Below, in pieces: positions 9,243 to 19,295 of a stretch of DNA of 64,000 nt (its first letter is position 1; each line of letters opens with the position of its first letter). The DNA is from Ruminococcus flavefaciens (GTDB lineage Bacteria; Bacillota; Clostridia; Oscillospirales; Ruminococcaceae): assembly GCA_015067005.1 (NCBI GenBank), contig SVNH01000001.1, positions 242,684-306,683 of the forward strand, read 5' to 3'. A program made the translations under genes and the position numbers. Under the pieces are notes generated by a model. The model was given only the letters and a program-made list of their open reading frames with translations, did no database searches and was not told the DNA's origin.

Positions 9243-9428
9243 ATGGCTAAGAAGGCAATGATCAATAAGCAGCAGAGAACTCCCAAGTATTCCACAAGAG
9301 CTTACAACAGATGTAAGATCTGCGGCAGACCGCACGCATATCTCAGAAAGTTCGGCATCTGCCGTATCTGCTTCAGAGAGCTTGCTCATGACGGTCAGAT
9401 CCCCGGAGTTAAGAAGGCAAGCTGGTAA
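9243..9428 (+). CDS. rpsZ: 30S ribosomal protein S14, zinc type
   Basis: 61 residues, the short form of S14, with CKICGR and CRICFRE motifs giving a four-cysteine zinc site. It is the sole S14 gene in the window, in the spc position. The short zinc form is normal for Gram-positive bacteria. Confidence 0.97.
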   Translation: MAKKAMINKQQRTPKYSTRAYNRCKICGRPHAYLRKFGICRICFRELAHDGQIPGVKKASW

Positions 9429-9452
9429 AATACTAAAAGGAGGTCACTCGGT

Positions 9453-9851
9453 ATGCAAATCACTGATACAATAGCTGATCTTTTAACAAGAATTCGTAAT
9501 GCGAATACTGCAAAGCACGCCACAGTTGACGTTCCCGCTTCAAGAGTTAAGAAGGACATCACTCAGATCCTCGTTGATGAGGGTTATGTGAAGGGCTTCC
9601 AGCTCATCGAAGACGGTAAGCAGGGCATAATCAGGATCACGCTTAAATACGGCGACAATAAGTCACCTGTAATAACAGGGCTCAGAAGAGTTTCAAAGCC
9701 CGGTCTGCGTATTTATTCAAGCTGCGCAGATATGCCAAAGGTTCGTAAAGGACTCGGCATCGCTATCGTTTCAACTTCAAAGGGAATCGTTACTGATAAG
9801 AAGGCAAGAGAGCTCAATGTCGGCGGCGAAGTTCTCGCATACATCTGGTAA
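9453..9851 (+). CDS. rpsH: 30S ribosomal protein S8
   Basis: 132 residues: [19 protein letters not shown] at the N-terminus and the C-terminal [20 protein letters not shown] block that binds the central domain of 16S rRNA. In E. coli S8 represses spc operon translation by binding near rplE; nothing in the local sequence tests that here. Confidence 0.98.
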   Translation: MQITDTIADLLTRIRNANTAKHATVDVPASRVKKDITQILVDEGYVKGFQLIEDGKQGIIRITLKYGDNKSPVITGLRRVSKPGLRIYSSCADMPKVRKGLGIAIVSTSKGIVTDKKARELNVGGEVLAYIW

Positions 9852-9865
9852 GGAGGAACTTCTAT

Positions 9866-10411
9866 ATGTCAAGAATAGGAAGAATGCCTATCACAGTTCC
9901 TGCTGGTGTAGAGGTTAAGAACGATAACAATCTCATCACTGTTAAGGGACCAAAGGGCGAACTTAAGAGACAGTTCAGCACAGAGCTCGGTATTGAGGTC
10001 GAGGCTGGTACAATAACAGTTACAAGACCAAGCGATGACAAGCGTCACCGTTCACTTCACGGTCTTACAAGAACTCTCATCGCAAACATGGTTGAGGGTG
10101 TAACAAACGGATATTCAAAGACTCTCGAGATCGAGGGTGTCGGCTACCGTGCTGCAAAGAGCGGAAACAAGGTTACTCTTAACCTCGGTTTCTCACATCC
10201 GGTTATCCTTGAGGAAACAGATGCGATCAAGATCGATGTTCCTCAGCCTAACAAGCTCGTTATCACAGGTATCGACAAGCAGGCAGTAGGTCAGTTTGCT
10301 GCTGAAGTACGCGAAAAGCGTCCACCTGAGCCATATAAGGGCAAGGGTATCAGATATGCCGGCGAGCGCATCATCCGCAAGGAAGGTAAGGCCGGTAAGG
10401 GCAAGAAGTAA
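9866..10411 (+). CDS. rplF: 50S ribosomal protein L6
   Basis: 181 residues with two alpha/beta repeats and the C-terminal signature KRPPEPYKGKGIRYAGE. L6 sits near the binding site of translational GTPases. It starts after AAGGAGG, 14 bases downstream of rpsH. Confidence 0.98.
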   Translation: MSRIGRMPITVPAGVEVKNDNNLITVKGPKGELKRQFSTELGIEVEAGTITVTRPSDDKRHRSLHGLTRTLIANMVEGVTNGYSKTLEIEGVGYRAAKSGNKVTLNLGFSHPVILEETDAIKIDVPQPNKLVITGIDKQAVGQFAAEVREKRPPEPYKGKGIRYAGERIIRKEGKAGKGKK

Positions 10412-10430
10412 TTAGAAGGAGCAAATTGCT

Positions 10431-10790
10431 ATGATTAAGAAATTTGACAGCAATAAGGCAAGATTAAAGAGACATCGCAGAGTTCGTGCAAAGATCTCAG
10501 GAACTCCCGAGCGTCCACGTCTGAATGTGTTCCGTTCATCAAAGCACATCTATGCTCAGATCATCGATGATATAAACGGTGTTACTCTTGCTTCAGCATC
10601 AAGCATGGACAAGGGCTTTGAAGGCAACGGCGGCAACGTTGAAGGCGCACGTAAGGTCGGAGAAATGATCGCTAAGAATGCAGCTGCAAAGGGCATCAGC
10701 GAAGTTGTTTTCGACAGAGGCGGCTACCTCTACCACGGAAGAGTTAAGGAACTCGCAGAGGGCGCACGTGAAAACGGATTAAAGTTCTAA
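10431..10790 (+). CDS. rplR: 50S ribosomal protein L18
   Basis: 119 residues with [20 protein letters not shown] and the C-terminal [20 protein letters not shown]. It is one of the 5S rRNA-binding proteins, together with L5. Length and position are normal. Confidence 0.97.
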   Translation: MIKKFDSNKARLKRHRRVRAKISGTPERPRLNVFRSSKHIYAQIIDDINGVTLASASSMDKGFEGNGGNVEGARKVGEMIAKNAAAKGISEVVFDRGGYLYHGRVKELAEGARENGLKF

Positions 10791-10805
10791 GAGGGAGGTA
10801 AAACA

Positions 10806-11306
10806 ATGGCTAATATTGAAACACAGGCTCCTGAGCTCGTTGAGAAGGTTGTTTCTATCAACCGTGTATCAAAGACCGTTAAGGGCGGACGTATCATGAA
10901 GTTTGCTGCACTCGTAGTAGTAGGCGACGGAAATGGTACAGTAGGCTTCGGTCTCGGAAAATCCGGAGAAGTTCCGGATGCGATCCGCAAGGGTATCGAG
11001 GATGCTAAGAAGAACCTGAAGAAGGTTGCTCTCAAGGGAACTACTATCCCACACGAAATCGTTGGTGAATTCGGCGCAGGCAGAGTGCTTATGAAGCCCG
11101 CTGCTCCCGGTACCGGCGTTATCGCAGGCGGTCCTGTCCGTGCAGTAATCGAAGTTGCTGGTATCAAGGACATCAGAACAAAGTCACTTCGTTCAAACAA
11201 CCCCTGCAACGTTGTTAGAGCTACCATCAACGGTCTTTTAAACTGCACTTCTGCTAAGGAAGTTGCTGCTAAGAGAGGCAAGACCGTTAAGGAAATTTTA
11301 GGTTAA
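10806..11306 (+). CDS. rpsE: 30S ribosomal protein S5
   Basis: 166 residues. The N-terminal double-stranded RNA-binding-like domain ([20 protein letters not shown]) and the second domain ([17 protein letters not shown]) are both present. S5 lines the mRNA entry tunnel and influences decoding accuracy. It is preceded by GGGAGG and followed by rpmD. Confidence 0.98.
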   Translation: MANIETQAPELVEKVVSINRVSKTVKGGRIMKFAALVVVGDGNGTVGFGLGKSGEVPDAIRKGIEDAKKNLKKVALKGTTIPHEIVGEFGAGRVLMKPAAPGTGVIAGGPVRAVIEVAGIKDIRTKSLRSNNPCNVVRATINGLLNCTSAKEVAAKRGKTVKEILG

Positions 11307-11319
11307 GGAGGCAGTAACA

Positions 11320-11496
11320 ATGGCTAAGAATATCAAGCTCGTAAAGAGCCTTATCGGCAGAAAGAAAGACCAGATAGCTACTGCTCAGTCTCTCGGACTC
11401 AGAAAAGTCGGCGATGTAACAACTCAGCCCGACAACGCTCAGACACAGGGCAAGATCACTAAGATCTCTCACCTCATTGAGGTTACAGAAGCGTAA
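11320..11496 (+). CDS. rpmD: 50S ribosomal protein L30
   Basis: A 58-residue reading frame (MAKNIKLVKSLIGRKKDQ..., ending ...THLIE-like SHLIEVTEA), preceded by TTAAGGAGGCAGTAAC. It matches the short bacterial L30, with a SIGR-like segment (SLIGRKKDQIATAQSLGLR) and its standard place between rpsE and rplO. Confidence 0.93.
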   Translation: MAKNIKLVKSLIGRKKDQIATAQSLGLRKVGDVTTQPDNAQTQGKITKISHLIEVTEA

Positions 11497-11514
11497 GCAA
11501 GGAGGTGCAACGAT

Positions 11515-11955
11515 ATGAAAATTCATGAATTAACACCCGCTCTCGATTCAAACAAGGCTTCAAAGCGTATAGGCAGAGGTCACGGATCCGGAAACGGTAA
11601 GACAGCTGGTAAAGGTCACAAGGGACAGAATGCCCGCAGCGGCGGCGGTGTAAGAATCGGCTTTGAAGGCGGACAGATGCCTCTTGCAAGACGTATTCCT
11701 AAGAGAGGTTTCAATAACATCTTCGCAACAAAGTATGCAACTATCAATGTATCAGACCTTAATAAGTTCAAGGACGGTACTGTTGTTGATACAGAACTTC
11801 TCGTGGCTTCAGGTCTCGTTAAGAAGGTTTGCGATGGAGTTAAGGTTCTCGGAAACGGCGAGCTTACTTCTAATCTTACAGTAAAGGCTGCTAAATTCTC
11901 ACAGAGCGCTATCGAAAAAATCGAAAAGGCTGGCGGGAAGGCAGAGGTGATGTAA
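11515..11955 (+). CDS. rplO: 50S ribosomal protein L15
   Basis: 146 residues with the Gly-rich basic N-terminal extension ([19 protein letters not shown]) that penetrates 23S rRNA, and the globular C-terminal half. A GAGGTGAT site for secY lies within its last codons, so the two genes are probably coupled. Confidence 0.97.
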   Translation: MKIHELTPALDSNKASKRIGRGHGSGNGKTAGKGHKGQNARSGGGVRIGFEGGQMPLARRIPKRGFNNIFATKYATINVSDLNKFKDGTVVDTELLVASGLVKKVCDGVKVLGNGELTSNLTVKAAKFSQSAIEKIEKAGGKAEVM

Positions 11956-11957
11956 TT

Positions 11958-13268
11958 GTGTTTCAGACCCTGAAAAAGGCTTGGGGAGTTCCTGAGATCA
12001 GGAAAAAGCTCCTTTACACATTACTCATGATAGTTATTTTCAGACTGGGAAGTGCTATCACAGTTCCTTTCCTCGATTCAGAGGTTGTAAAGGACTGGAT
12101 GGATAACAGCGCTACTGACGGAAACTTCCTTGAGTATCTCAATATCCTCACTGGTGGTGCGCTCTCTCAGGCAACTATCTTCTCACTTTCGATCACTCCA
12201 TTCATCAATGCTTCGATCATCATGCAGCTGCTGACTTTTGCGCTGCCGCCTCTCGAACGTATGCGTGACGAGGGCGAAGAGGGAAGAAAGAAAATTGATA
12301 AGATAACGGGCTTCGTTGCTCTTGTCCTTGCTTTCTTCATGGCTTATGCTTACTACCTTACATTAAAACGCCAGACAGATGCTATCAAGTATACTTCAGG
12401 CAGTGAGGGAGTATTCTCCGCAGCAGTTATTATCCTCAGCTTCGTTGCTGGTGCTTCATTCGTAGTATGGATGGGTAACCGTATCAGCGATAACGGTATA
12501 GGAAACGGTGTTTCTATCATACTCTTTGCCGGTATCGCAGCAAGATTCCCGACCGATGCAGGTCTTCTCATCAAGCTCACAAAGCAGACACCTGAGAAAT
12601 ATCTCTTCGTAACTATCGGTTATCTTGTATTCATTCTCTTCGAGATCGGCTTCATCGTTTTCATGAACGAGGCAGAAAGACGTATCCCGATACAGTACGC
12701 TAAGCGTGTTGTAGGAAGAAAACAGTTCGGCGGTCAGAAGACACACATCCCGATCAAGGTTTGTATGAGCGGTGTTATGCCGATCATCTTCGCTATGTCG
12801 TTCATGGCTCTCCCACAGACAATTCAGCTCTTCAAGGGTCAGCCAACAGAAACAAGCGGCTTCTATTATCACTTCTGCGAGTTCTTCAAGAGAACAAGCT
12901 GGAGCTACGCTATACTCTACTTCTTACTTATCATCGCTTTCAACTATTTCTATGTTTCGATCCAGTATAACCCGATCGAGATCGCAAATAACCTTCGTCA
13001 GTCGAACGGTGGTATCCCCGGTATCAGACCTGGTAAACCAACATCTGATTACATTTCAAGGGTTCTTAACAAGATCTCACTCGTTGGTGCATTCTTCCTC
13101 GGCGTTGTGGCTATCATCCCGATATTCATCGCAATGGCAGACCAGAATCTCCAGTCGCTTTCAATGGGCGGTACAACTATACTGATCGCAGTCAGTGTTG
13201 CTCTTGAAACAACACGAACACTTGAATCACATCTTATGATGCGTCATCATAAGGGCTTCTTACAGTAA
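11958..13268 (+). CDS. secY: Protein translocase channel subunit SecY
   Basis: 436 residues with ten hydrophobic segments. Landmarks include the N-terminal VPEIRKKLLYTLLMIVIFRL, the second-segment region NILTGGALSQATIFSLSITP and the cytoplasmic loop RRIPIQYAKRVVG that contacts SecA and ribosomes. It forms the SecYEG channel for export and membrane insertion. The GTG start is three bases after the rplO stop, with the ribosome site in rplO. Confidence 0.98.
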   Translation: MFQTLKKAWGVPEIRKKLLYTLLMIVIFRLGSAITVPFLDSEVVKDWMDNSATDGNFLEYLNILTGGALSQATIFSLSITPFINASIIMQLLTFALPPLERMRDEGEEGRKKIDKITGFVALVLAFFMAYAYYLTLKRQTDAIKYTSGSEGVFSAAVIILSFVAGASFVVWMGNRISDNGIGNGVSIILFAGIAARFPTDAGLLIKLTKQTPEKYLFVTIGYLVFILFEIGFIVFMNEAERRIPIQYAKRVVGRKQFGGQKTHIPIKVCMSGVMPIIFAMSFMALPQTIQLFKGQPTETSGFYYHFCEFFKRTSWSYAILYFLLIIAFNYFYVSIQYNPIEIANNLRQSNGGIPGIRPGKPTSDYISRVLNKISLVGAFFLGVVAIIPIFIAMADQNLQSLSMGGTTILIAVSVALETTRTLESHLMMRHHKGFLQ

Positions 13269-13282
13269 AGGAGGAACGGAAT

Positions 13283-13921
13283 ATGAATCTTATCTTTTTA
13301 GGCGCTCCCGGCGCAGGTAAGGGTACACAGGCTGAGGTCGTTTCCGAAGCACTGAATATCCCCCAGATCTCCACAGGCAATATTCTTCGTGAAGCTGCCA
13401 AGAACGGTACAGAGTACGGTCTCAAGGCAAAGGCTGCTATGGACGCCGGCGCTCTCGTTTCAGACGATATTGTTATCGGTATCCTGAAGGAGAGGATCGC
13501 TGAGGACGACTGCAAAAACGGTTTCATCCTCGATGGATTCCCCAGAACCGTTCCACAGGCAGAGGCTCTCGATCAGATGAACATCAGGATCGATAAGGTT
13601 ATCGAGATTGATGTTGCAGATGAAACTATCAAGCAGAGAGTTTCAGGCAGAAGAGTTTGTCAGGGCTGCGGCGCTTCTTATCACGTTGAATATAAGCCTT
13701 CCAAGGTTGAGGGCGTTTGTGATAAGTGCGGCGATAAGACTGTTATCCGTAAGGACGATCAGCCGGAAGTCGTTCTCGACAGACTTGCAACATATCACGA
13801 AAAAACAGCTCCTCTCAAGGACTATTACGAGAAACAGGGCAAGCTTGTTACCGTTAAGGGACAGGAAGAGGTCGCTGAAACTTCAAAACTCACTCTTGCT
13901 GCGGTAGGGGTAGAGAAATAA
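13283..13921 (+). CDS. adk: Adenylate kinase
   Basis: 212 residues. It has the P-loop GAPGAGKGTQ at residues 7-16, the AMP-binding region (STGNILREA; DGFPRTVPQAEAL) and a LID domain with four cysteines (CQGCGASYH ... CDKCGDK) forming the zinc site found in Gram-positive adenylate kinases. It interconverts AMP, ADP and ATP. Its stop codon is directly followed by the map start. Confidence 0.98.
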   Translation: MNLIFLGAPGAGKGTQAEVVSEALNIPQISTGNILREAAKNGTEYGLKAKAAMDAGALVSDDIVIGILKERIAEDDCKNGFILDGFPRTVPQAEALDQMNIRIDKVIEIDVADETIKQRVSGRRVCQGCGASYHVEYKPSKVEGVCDKCGDKTVIRKDDQPEVVLDRLATYHEKTAPLKDYYEKQGKLVTVKGQEEVAETSKLTLAAVGVEK

Positions 13922-14674
13922 ATGAGCATAACAATCAAATCAAAGTCCGAATTAGCCATAATGCGTGAAGCAGGCAGAATAACCTGCGGCGCAATATGGT
14001 ATGCGGGCGAAAGATTAAGGGCGGGTATGTCGACACTCGATGTTGATAAGCTTGTTGGCGAATATTTCGCAAGGCATGGCGCAAAATCCTGCTTTAAAGG
14101 GCTTTATGGATTCCCGGGCAATGCTTGTATCTCAGTTAATGAGGAGATCATACACGGGATCCCGAAAGCAAGCCACAGATTAAAGGAAGGCGATATCGTC
14201 AGCATCGATACAGGTGCTGCCTATAAAGGCTTTAACGGCGATAGCTGCTGGACTTTTCCTGTCGGCAAAATATCTGATGAAGCCAAGGCATTGCTTGAGG
14301 TAACTGAGAAAAGCCTTTACGAAGGTATCGCTCAGGCTCAGGTGGGCGCAAGGATCGGAGATATATCTCATGCTGTTGAAGAGTTCTGTGCTTCACGAGG
14401 CTACGGAATCGTAAGAAATTACTGCGGCCACGGTATTGGCAGAGAAGTTCACGAATCACCCGAAATCCCGAACTGGGGAAAAGCCGGACACGGTCCCAGA
14501 CTGGTTGCGGGTATGACCATTTGCATCGAGCCGATGATAAATGTCAAAGGCGATGATGTTAAGGTAATGAAGGACAATTGGACCGTGGTTACCAAAAGTG
14601 GTTCACTTTCTGCTCATTTTGAGCATATGATCGCAATAACTCCTGACGGTCCCGTCATTTTGACGCAGCCCTGA
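13922..14674 (+). CDS. map: Methionine aminopeptidase, type I
   Basis: 250 residues with the metal ligands of the pita-bread fold recognisable in order: SIDTGAAYKGFNGDSCW (first Asp), DISHAV region, NYCGHGIGREVHESPEIPN (His), TICIEPM (Glu) and SAHFEHMIAIT (Glu). It removes the initiator methionine from nascent proteins. The start abuts the adk stop. Confidence 0.97.
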   Translation: MSITIKSKSELAIMREAGRITCGAIWYAGERLRAGMSTLDVDKLVGEYFARHGAKSCFKGLYGFPGNACISVNEEIIHGIPKASHRLKEGDIVSIDTGAAYKGFNGDSCWTFPVGKISDEAKALLEVTEKSLYEGIAQAQVGARIGDISHAVEEFCASRGYGIVRNYCGHGIGREVHESPEIPNWGKAGHGPRLVAGMTICIEPMINVKGDDVKVMKDNWTVVTKSGSLSAHFEHMIAITPDGPVILTQP

Positions 14675-14688
14675 CAGGGGGAATAATT

Positions 14689-14946
14689 GTGAAGTTTATG
14701 AAAGGCTCAGTCGTCAGGGCGGCTGCCGGAAGAGACAGCGGAGGATTCTTCGTTGTTACCGGAACTGACAATGACTATTGCTATATTGCGAACGGGAAAA
14801 GCAGAAAACTCGCTAAGCCCAAACGCAAGAACGCAAAACATTTGTGCCCGACAGACAGTATGATAAGTATTAACGATATTACCGATAAAAAACTCAGAAC
14901 TCTGCTGAGAGAATTTACCAGCAGTGAGTGCAAGGAGGGTAACTAA
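14689..14946 (+). CDS. KOW-domain RNA-binding protein
   Basis: 85 residues from a GTG after AGGGGGAATAATT. The N-terminal half is a KOW motif ([20 protein letters not shown]) followed by a lysine-rich stretch ([15 protein letters not shown]). Small KOW proteins in this place between map and infA are common in Clostridia and are assumed to bind rRNA, but their exact role is not settled. It ends one base before the infA start. Confidence 0.85.
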   Translation: MKFMKGSVVRAAAGRDSGGFFVVTGTDNDYCYIANGKSRKLAKPKRKNAKHLCPTDSMISINDITDKKLRTLLREFTSSECKEGN

Positions 14947-14947
14947 A

Positions 14948-15166
14948 GTGTCCAAGGAAGATGTTATCGAGGTTGAGGGCGTTGTGATCGACGCTCTGCC
15001 AAATGCAATGTTCAAGGTTCAGCTTGAGAACGGTCACGAGGTGTTATCACACGTTTCCGGCAAGCTCAGAATGAATTATATCAGAATCGTGCCGGGTGAC
15101 AAGGTAAAGCTTGAAATGTCACCATACGACCTCTCAAAGGGCCGTATAACATGGCGCGTAAAGTAA
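14948..15166 (+). CDS. infA: Translation initiation factor IF-1
   Basis: 72 residues from a GTG start, the exact length of bacterial IF-1 ([19 protein letters not shown] ... [17 protein letters not shown]), with an OB fold. An AAGGAGGGTAACTAA site overlapping the end of the KOW gene supports this start rather than the in-frame start at 14924. IF-1 occupies the A site during initiation. Confidence 0.97.
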   Translation: MSKEDVIEVEGVVIDALPNAMFKVQLENGHEVLSHVSGKLRMNYIRIVPGDKVKLEMSPYDLSKGRITWRVK

Positions 15167-15221
15167 AGATCAACGGCAGTTGGAATTACAACAGCCTTAT
15201 CCGCTAAAGGAGGTATTTTAA

Positions 15222-15335
15222 ATGAAAGTAAGACCTTCAGTAAAACCTATTTGCGAGAAGTGCAAGATCATTAAACGTAAAGGCAGAATCATGGTTATCT
15301 GCGAAAACCCTAAGCACAAGCAGCGTCAGGGTTAA
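15222..15335 (+). CDS. rpmJ: 50S ribosomal protein L36, zinc type
   Basis: A 37-residue frame ([19 protein letters not shown], then a Cys and a His near the end) preceded by AAAGGAGGTATTTTAA. The CxxC...C...H pattern is the zinc-binding C+ form. Its place between infA and rpsM is conserved across bacteria. Confidence 0.96.
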   Translation: MKVRPSVKPICEKCKIIKRKGRIMVICENPKHKQRQG

Positions 15336-15371
15336 TCCGCGTAAATGCATTAATGGAGGTGCAATTATAAT

Positions 15372-15740
15372 ATGGCAAGAATAGCCGGTGTTGACCTTCC
15401 AAAGAATAAGAGAATCGAAATCGGTCTCACTTATATCTACGGAATCGGTCGTCAGACTGCAACTAACATCCTCGCTGCAACAGGCGTAAACCCTGATGTA
15501 AGAGTAAAGGATCTCGCTGAAGAGGACGTTGCTAAGCTTCGTGACTATATCGATGCAAACTATACTGTTGAGGGTGACCTTCGCCGTGAAGTAGCTCTTA
15601 ACATCAAGAGACTCGTTGAAATAGGCTGTTACAGAGGCGTTCGTCACAGAAAGGGTCTCCCTGTAAGAGGTCAGAGAACCAAGACAAACGCAAGAACCCG
15701 CAAGGGCCCTGTAAAGACTATCGCTAACAAGAAGAAGTAA
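15372..15740 (+). CDS. rpsM: 30S ribosomal protein S13
   Basis: 122 residues with [20 protein letters not shown], the helix-two-turns-helix core and the basic tail [15 protein letters not shown] that reaches the P site. S13 bridges to L5. It starts after GGAGGTGCAATTATAAT. Confidence 0.98.
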   Translation: MARIAGVDLPKNKRIEIGLTYIYGIGRQTATNILAATGVNPDVRVKDLAEEDVAKLRDYIDANYTVEGDLRREVALNIKRLVEIGCYRGVRHRKGLPVRGQRTKTNARTRKGPVKTIANKKK

Positions 15741-15754
15741 GGAGGTTATGAGCT

Positions 15755-16159
15755 TTGGCACAGCAGAAAGGTAAAAAAGTTACTACCGTCAGAAGACGTA
15801 GAGAACGCAAGAATATCGAAAGCGGCGCAGTTCATATTCAGTCCACTTTCAATAATACGATCGTAACGATCACAGATACAGCCGGAAATGCAATTTCATG
15901 GGCAAGCGCTGGTGAGCTTGGCTTCAGAGGTTCAAAGAAGTCTACTCCTTTCGCAGCACAGACAGCAGCAGAAACAGCTGCTAAGGCTGCTATGGAACAC
16001 GGTCTCAAGAACGTTGAAGTATATGTTAAGGGACCAGGCGCAGGTCGTGAGGCTGCCATCAGAGCACTTCAGACAGTAGGTCTTGAGGTTAAGATGATCA
16101 AGGACGTAACTCCTATCCCGCATAATGGATGCCGTCCGCCTAAGAGACGTCGTGTCTAA
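15755..16159 (+). CDS. rpsK: 30S ribosomal protein S11
   Basis: 134 residues from a TTG start lying 8 bases after AAGGAGG; the nearby ATG at 15748 is in another frame and gives only eight codons. The core [19 protein letters not shown] and the C-terminal [15 protein letters not shown] are typical. S11 forms part of the platform near the E site. Confidence 0.97.
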   Translation: MAQQKGKKVTTVRRRRERKNIESGAVHIQSTFNNTIVTITDTAGNAISWASAGELGFRGSKKSTPFAAQTAAETAAKAAMEHGLKNVEVYVKGPGAGREAAIRALQTVGLEVKMIKDVTPIPHNGCRPPKRRRV

Positions 16160-16180
16160 TCACATTTGGAGGTGTTTTAA

Positions 16181-16780
16181 ATGGCAGTTCAGAAAGAACC
16201 TATTCTTAAAAAGTGCAGATATCTGGGCATAAGCCCCGCAGTTATGGGTGTTTCTAAGAAGGAATCCATCAGATTCAAGAACGCAAATAACAGAAAGAAG
16301 ATCTCTGAATACGGTCTTCAGCTGAAGGAAAAGCAGAAGCTGAAGTTTATCTACGGCGTTCTTGAGAAGCAGTTCAGACACTATTTCTCGATCGCTGAGA
16401 AGATGGAAGGCAAGGCTGGTGACAACCTCATCACTTGCCTCGAATCAAGACTCGACAGCGTTGTTTACAGAATGGGTCTCGCTCTCACAAGAAGAGAAGC
16501 AAGACAGCTTGTTGTTCATAACCACTATACAGTTAACGGCAAGAAAGTAAATATTCCTTCCTATCGCGTAAAGGTCGGCGATGTTATCGCTCTCCGTGAA
16601 AAGGACAGAACTTCTGATAAGTTCAAGGCAACAGTAGAAGAAACTAAGGACAGACTCGTTCCGATCTGGCTCACAGCTAATAAGGACGATTTCTCTGCAA
16701 CAGTTAACCGTCTGCCATCAGCAGAGGATATTGACTACGAGGTTGCTACACACCTTATCGTCGAGCTGTACTCCAAGTAA
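16181..16780 (+). CDS. rpsD: 30S ribosomal protein S4
   Basis: 199 residues including the S4 RNA-binding domain at about 93-155 (LESRLDSVVYRMGLALTRRE and ARQLVVHNHYTVNGKKVNIP). It lacks the N-terminal cysteine cluster, so it is the C- form. S4 starts 30S assembly and acts in decoding fidelity. It is followed by rpoA after 60 bases. Confidence 0.97.
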   Translation: MAVQKEPILKKCRYLGISPAVMGVSKKESIRFKNANNRKKISEYGLQLKEKQKLKFIYGVLEKQFRHYFSIAEKMEGKAGDNLITCLESRLDSVVYRMGLALTRREARQLVVHNHYTVNGKKVNIPSYRVKVGDVIALREKDRTSDKFKATVEETKDRLVPIWLTANKDDFSATVNRLPSAEDIDYEVATHLIVELYSK

Positions 16781-16840
16781 TCAGTTACTTGATATTTCAG
16801 AACTCGAAATCAATAGTAAATGTGAAATAGGAGGGTTTTT

Positions 16841-17809
16841 ATGCTGGAAAAAATTAATAAGCCTGATATTGATATTGTCGAGCTTAAAAGTGACGGCAAA
16901 TACGGCAAATTCGTTTTAGCACCGCTGGAGCGTGGATACGGTATCACACTTGGAAACAGCCTCAGGCGTGTGCTGCTCTCCTCACTTCCGGGTGTGGCTG
17001 TAACATCAGTTAAGCTTTCGGGCAAGGATGGCACAGTTCACCACGAGTTATCAACAATTCCGGGTGTGAAAGAGGATGTCACAGAGATTATCCTCAGCAT
17101 CAAGGGACTTACTGCTAAACTCTACGGAGAAGGACCTAAAACAGTCTATATAGAGGCAGAGGGCGAATGCGAAATAACCGCCGGTGATATAAAAACCGAC
17201 TCTGAGGTTAATATCCTCGATCCCGGTATGCATATCGCAACACTGGGCAAGGACGCTAAGCTTTACATGGAGATCACTATCGACAGAGGAAGAGGCTATG
17301 TTTCAGCTGAAAGAAACAAGAAGCAGATCAACCTCCCAGTTGATGTGATCGCAGTAGACAGCATCTATACTCCTGTTCTGAAGGTAAATTATACCGTTGA
17401 GGATACCCGTCTCGGTCAGGTAACTGACTATGATAAGCTTACTATGGAAGTATGGACAGATGGTACCATCTCCGCAAAGGAAGCTCTTTCACAGGCAGCC
17501 AATCTTCTTGGCGAACATCTCAAGCTTTTCATCGACCTCTCTGAAGAGGCTGGTCTTGCTGAGGTTCTTGTGGAAAAGGATGAGAAGGGTAAGGAGAAGA
17601 TCCTTGAAATGACCATTGAGGATCTTGACTTATCGGTACGTTCTTTCAACTGTTTGAAGCGTGCCGGAATCAATACCGTGGATGACTTGATCAACAAGTC
17701 TGAGGAAGAAATGATGAAGGTTAGAAACCTTGGAAAGAAATCCTTCGATGAGGTTAAGGAGAAGCTCCAGTCACTTGGATTCGATCTTAGCTCAGAAGAG
17801 GATCAATAA
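16841..17809 (+). CDS. rpoA: RNA polymerase alpha subunit
   Basis: 322 residues. The N-terminal domain (dimerisation; [20 protein letters not shown]) and the C-terminal domain ([15 protein letters not shown] and [18 protein letters not shown]) are joined by a short linker. The C-terminal domain contacts UP elements and activators. It is in the alpha operon position between rpsD and rplQ. Confidence 0.98.
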   Translation: MLEKINKPDIDIVELKSDGKYGKFVLAPLERGYGITLGNSLRRVLLSSLPGVAVTSVKLSGKDGTVHHELSTIPGVKEDVTEIILSIKGLTAKLYGEGPKTVYIEAEGECEITAGDIKTDSEVNILDPGMHIATLGKDAKLYMEITIDRGRGYVSAERNKKQINLPVDVIAVDSIYTPVLKVNYTVEDTRLGQVTDYDKLTMEVWTDGTISAKEALSQAANLLGEHLKLFIDLSEEAGLAEVLVEKDEKGKEKILEMTIEDLDLSVRSFNCLKRAGINTVDDLINKSEEEMMKVRNLGKKSFDEVKEKLQSLGFDLSSEEDQ

Positions 17810-17842
17810 CCGAAACACTTATACGAAAAGGAGTGAATTACA

Positions 17843-18184
17843 ATGCCGGGTACAAGAAAGCTGGGCAGAACAACTGACCATAGAAAGGCTATGCTCAGAG
17901 GCATGGTAACTTTCCTTCTTGAGAACGGTCAGATCGAAACGACTGTTACAAGAGCAAAGGAAGTTCGTGCTGTTGCAGAAAAAATGATTACTATCGGTAA
18001 AAATGATGATCTGCACTCCAAGCGTCAGGTATTAGCATACGTAACAAAGGAATCCGTTGCAAAGAAGCTTTTCGACGAGATCGCACCTAAGTACGCTGAT
18101 AGAAACGGCGGATATACACAGATCGTAAAGATCGGTCCACGTCGTGGCGACGCTGCTGAAATGGCTATAATCAAGCTTGTTTGA
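17843..18184 (+). CDS. rplQ: 50S ribosomal protein L17
   Basis: 113 residues ([39 protein letters not shown]). L17 lies near the tunnel exit. It is the last gene of the ribosomal supercluster and is followed by a strong terminator. Confidence 0.98.
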   Translation: MPGTRKLGRTTDHRKAMLRGMVTFLLENGQIETTVTRAKEVRAVAEKMITIGKNDDLHSKRQVLAYVTKESVAKKLFDEIAPKYADRNGGYTQIVKIGPRRGDAAEMAIIKLV

Positions 18185-18204
18185 TCGCAGATAATATAGT
18201 AATT

Positions 18205-18235
18205 AAAGCCGCTCTCATAAGAGAGCGGCTTTTAG
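18205..18235 (+). terminator. Terminator of the ribosomal supercluster
   Basis: A 12-bp perfect stem AAAGCCGCTCTC-ATAA-GAGAGCGGCTTT, followed by a short T-rich tail, lies 20 bases after the rplQ stop. Confidence 0.9.
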
Positions 18236-18272
18236 TTTGTATATGTGATGCAGATATATTCAAAACAGCAAA

Positions 18273-18302
18273 AAAAGCCTGTCTGGATAGGACAGGCTTT
18301 TG
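18273..18302 (-). terminator. Terminator of the coaD-side operon
   Basis: The inverted repeat GCCTGTC/GACAGGC is flanked by an A run on one side and a T run on the other. It can stop transcription of the minus-strand genes and back up the rplQ terminator. It lies between the convergent rplQ and the coiled-coil gene. Confidence 0.8.
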
Positions 18303-18309
18303 AAAATCA

Positions 18310-18795
18310 TTACTTGATGTTGATGTCAGTATCGTTACGGCGATTACCCATTGAAGAAGTAAGCTTTGCCTTGACCATCTTGATGCTCTGGAGATTGCGG
18401 GCATAGTGGTTTTCGGTATCGTTGAGCATTTTTGCAACTGATGCGTTAGCATTCTGCTGGAGATTTTTAGCGGCTGCCTGCGCCTTTGTGAGCATATCAA
18501 CGGCTTTTTTCTTAGCCTCAGTAACGATAGCCTCGCGTGAAACTATCTGAGCGGCTCTTTCCTCAGCCTTTCTGATGATGCCTTCAGCGTTGAGCTTAGC
18601 CTCGTTAAGGATACGCTGACAATCGAATTCGATCTTCTTGGCTTCTTTGAGTTCGTGAGGCATATTGAGACGCACATCATTGATAAGCTCTCTCATACGT
18701 TCTCCGTCAATTACTTTTTTATGTGCAGCAAATGGGACAGACGAAGACTTATCAAGGAGTTCGTCCATTTCTTCAAGGATCTCATCAATACTCAT
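18310..18795 (-). CDS. Coiled-coil protein, F/V-type ATPase b/H-subunit-like
   Basis: 161 residues, soluble and almost wholly helical. The middle (about 55-130) is Ala/Lys/Glu-rich coiled coil (ILNEAKLNAEGIIRKAEERA, KAVDMLTKAQAAAKNLQ) like ATPase b or H stalks and DivIVA-type proteins. No membrane segment is present. It lies 6 bases downstream of coaD and is probably co-transcribed with rsmD-coaD. Such proteins in this position are common in Clostridia, but I know of no settled function. Confidence 0.7.
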   Translation of the reverse strand: MSIDEILEEMDELLDKSSSVPFAAHKKVIDGERMRELINDVRLNMPHELKEAKKIEFDCQRILNEAKLNAEGIIRKAEERAAQIVSREAIVTEAKKKAVDMLTKAQAAAKNLQQNANASVAKMLNDTENHYARNLQSIKMVKAKLTSSMGNRRNDTDINIK

Positions 18796-18801
18796 AGTTA
18801 A

Positions 18802-19293
18802 TTACCTCTCTTTAATTAATCTTTGTTTTATATCATCAAGAATAGCTTCGGGAACAAAATGGCTTATATCGCCGCCAAAATAGGCTATCTGCTTTACAAC
18901 GCTCGAACTGAGATACATATTTTCCGAAGCGGTTGTAAGGAAAACGGTCTCAGCGGCTGAGTAAAGCTTTTTATTTGCGAGAGCCATCTGGAACTCATAT
19001 TCAAAATCGCTGACGGCGCGCAGACCTTTTACAATAGCTATTGCGCCGACATTTCTAACGTAATCGGCAAGCAGACCATCAAGAATATCAATAACGACAT
19101 TATCGAGATCGCGCGTTACCGTTTCGATCATAAGCATTCTCTCGGTAGCTGTGAAACTCGGCTGACCTTTTCCTGCATTACGCGAAATAAGGACGATAAC
19201 CTTATCGAAGAGCTTTGAAGCTCGAGTAATAATATCAAGATGACCGAGCGTTACCGGATCGAAGCTTCCGGGGCAGACTGCAACACGTCTCAT
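18802..19293 (-). CDS. coaD: Phosphopantetheine adenylyltransferase
   Basis: 163 residues with the nucleotidyltransferase motif GSFDPVTLGH at 9-18, the KGLRAVSDFEYEFQMA segment and the C-terminal SSSVVKQIAYFGGDIS. It makes dephospho-CoA from 4'-phosphopantetheine and ATP. It is 2 bases downstream of rsmD, the common rsmD-coaD pair. Confidence 0.97.
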   Translation of the reverse strand: MRRVAVCPGSFDPVTLGHLDIITRASKLFDKVIVLISRNAGKGQPSFTATERMLMIETVTRDLDNVVIDILDGLLADYVRNVGAIAIVKGLRAVSDFEYEFQMALANKKLYSAAETVFLTTASENMYLSSSVVKQIAYFGGDISHFVPEAILDDIKQRLIKER

Positions 19294-19295
19294 TA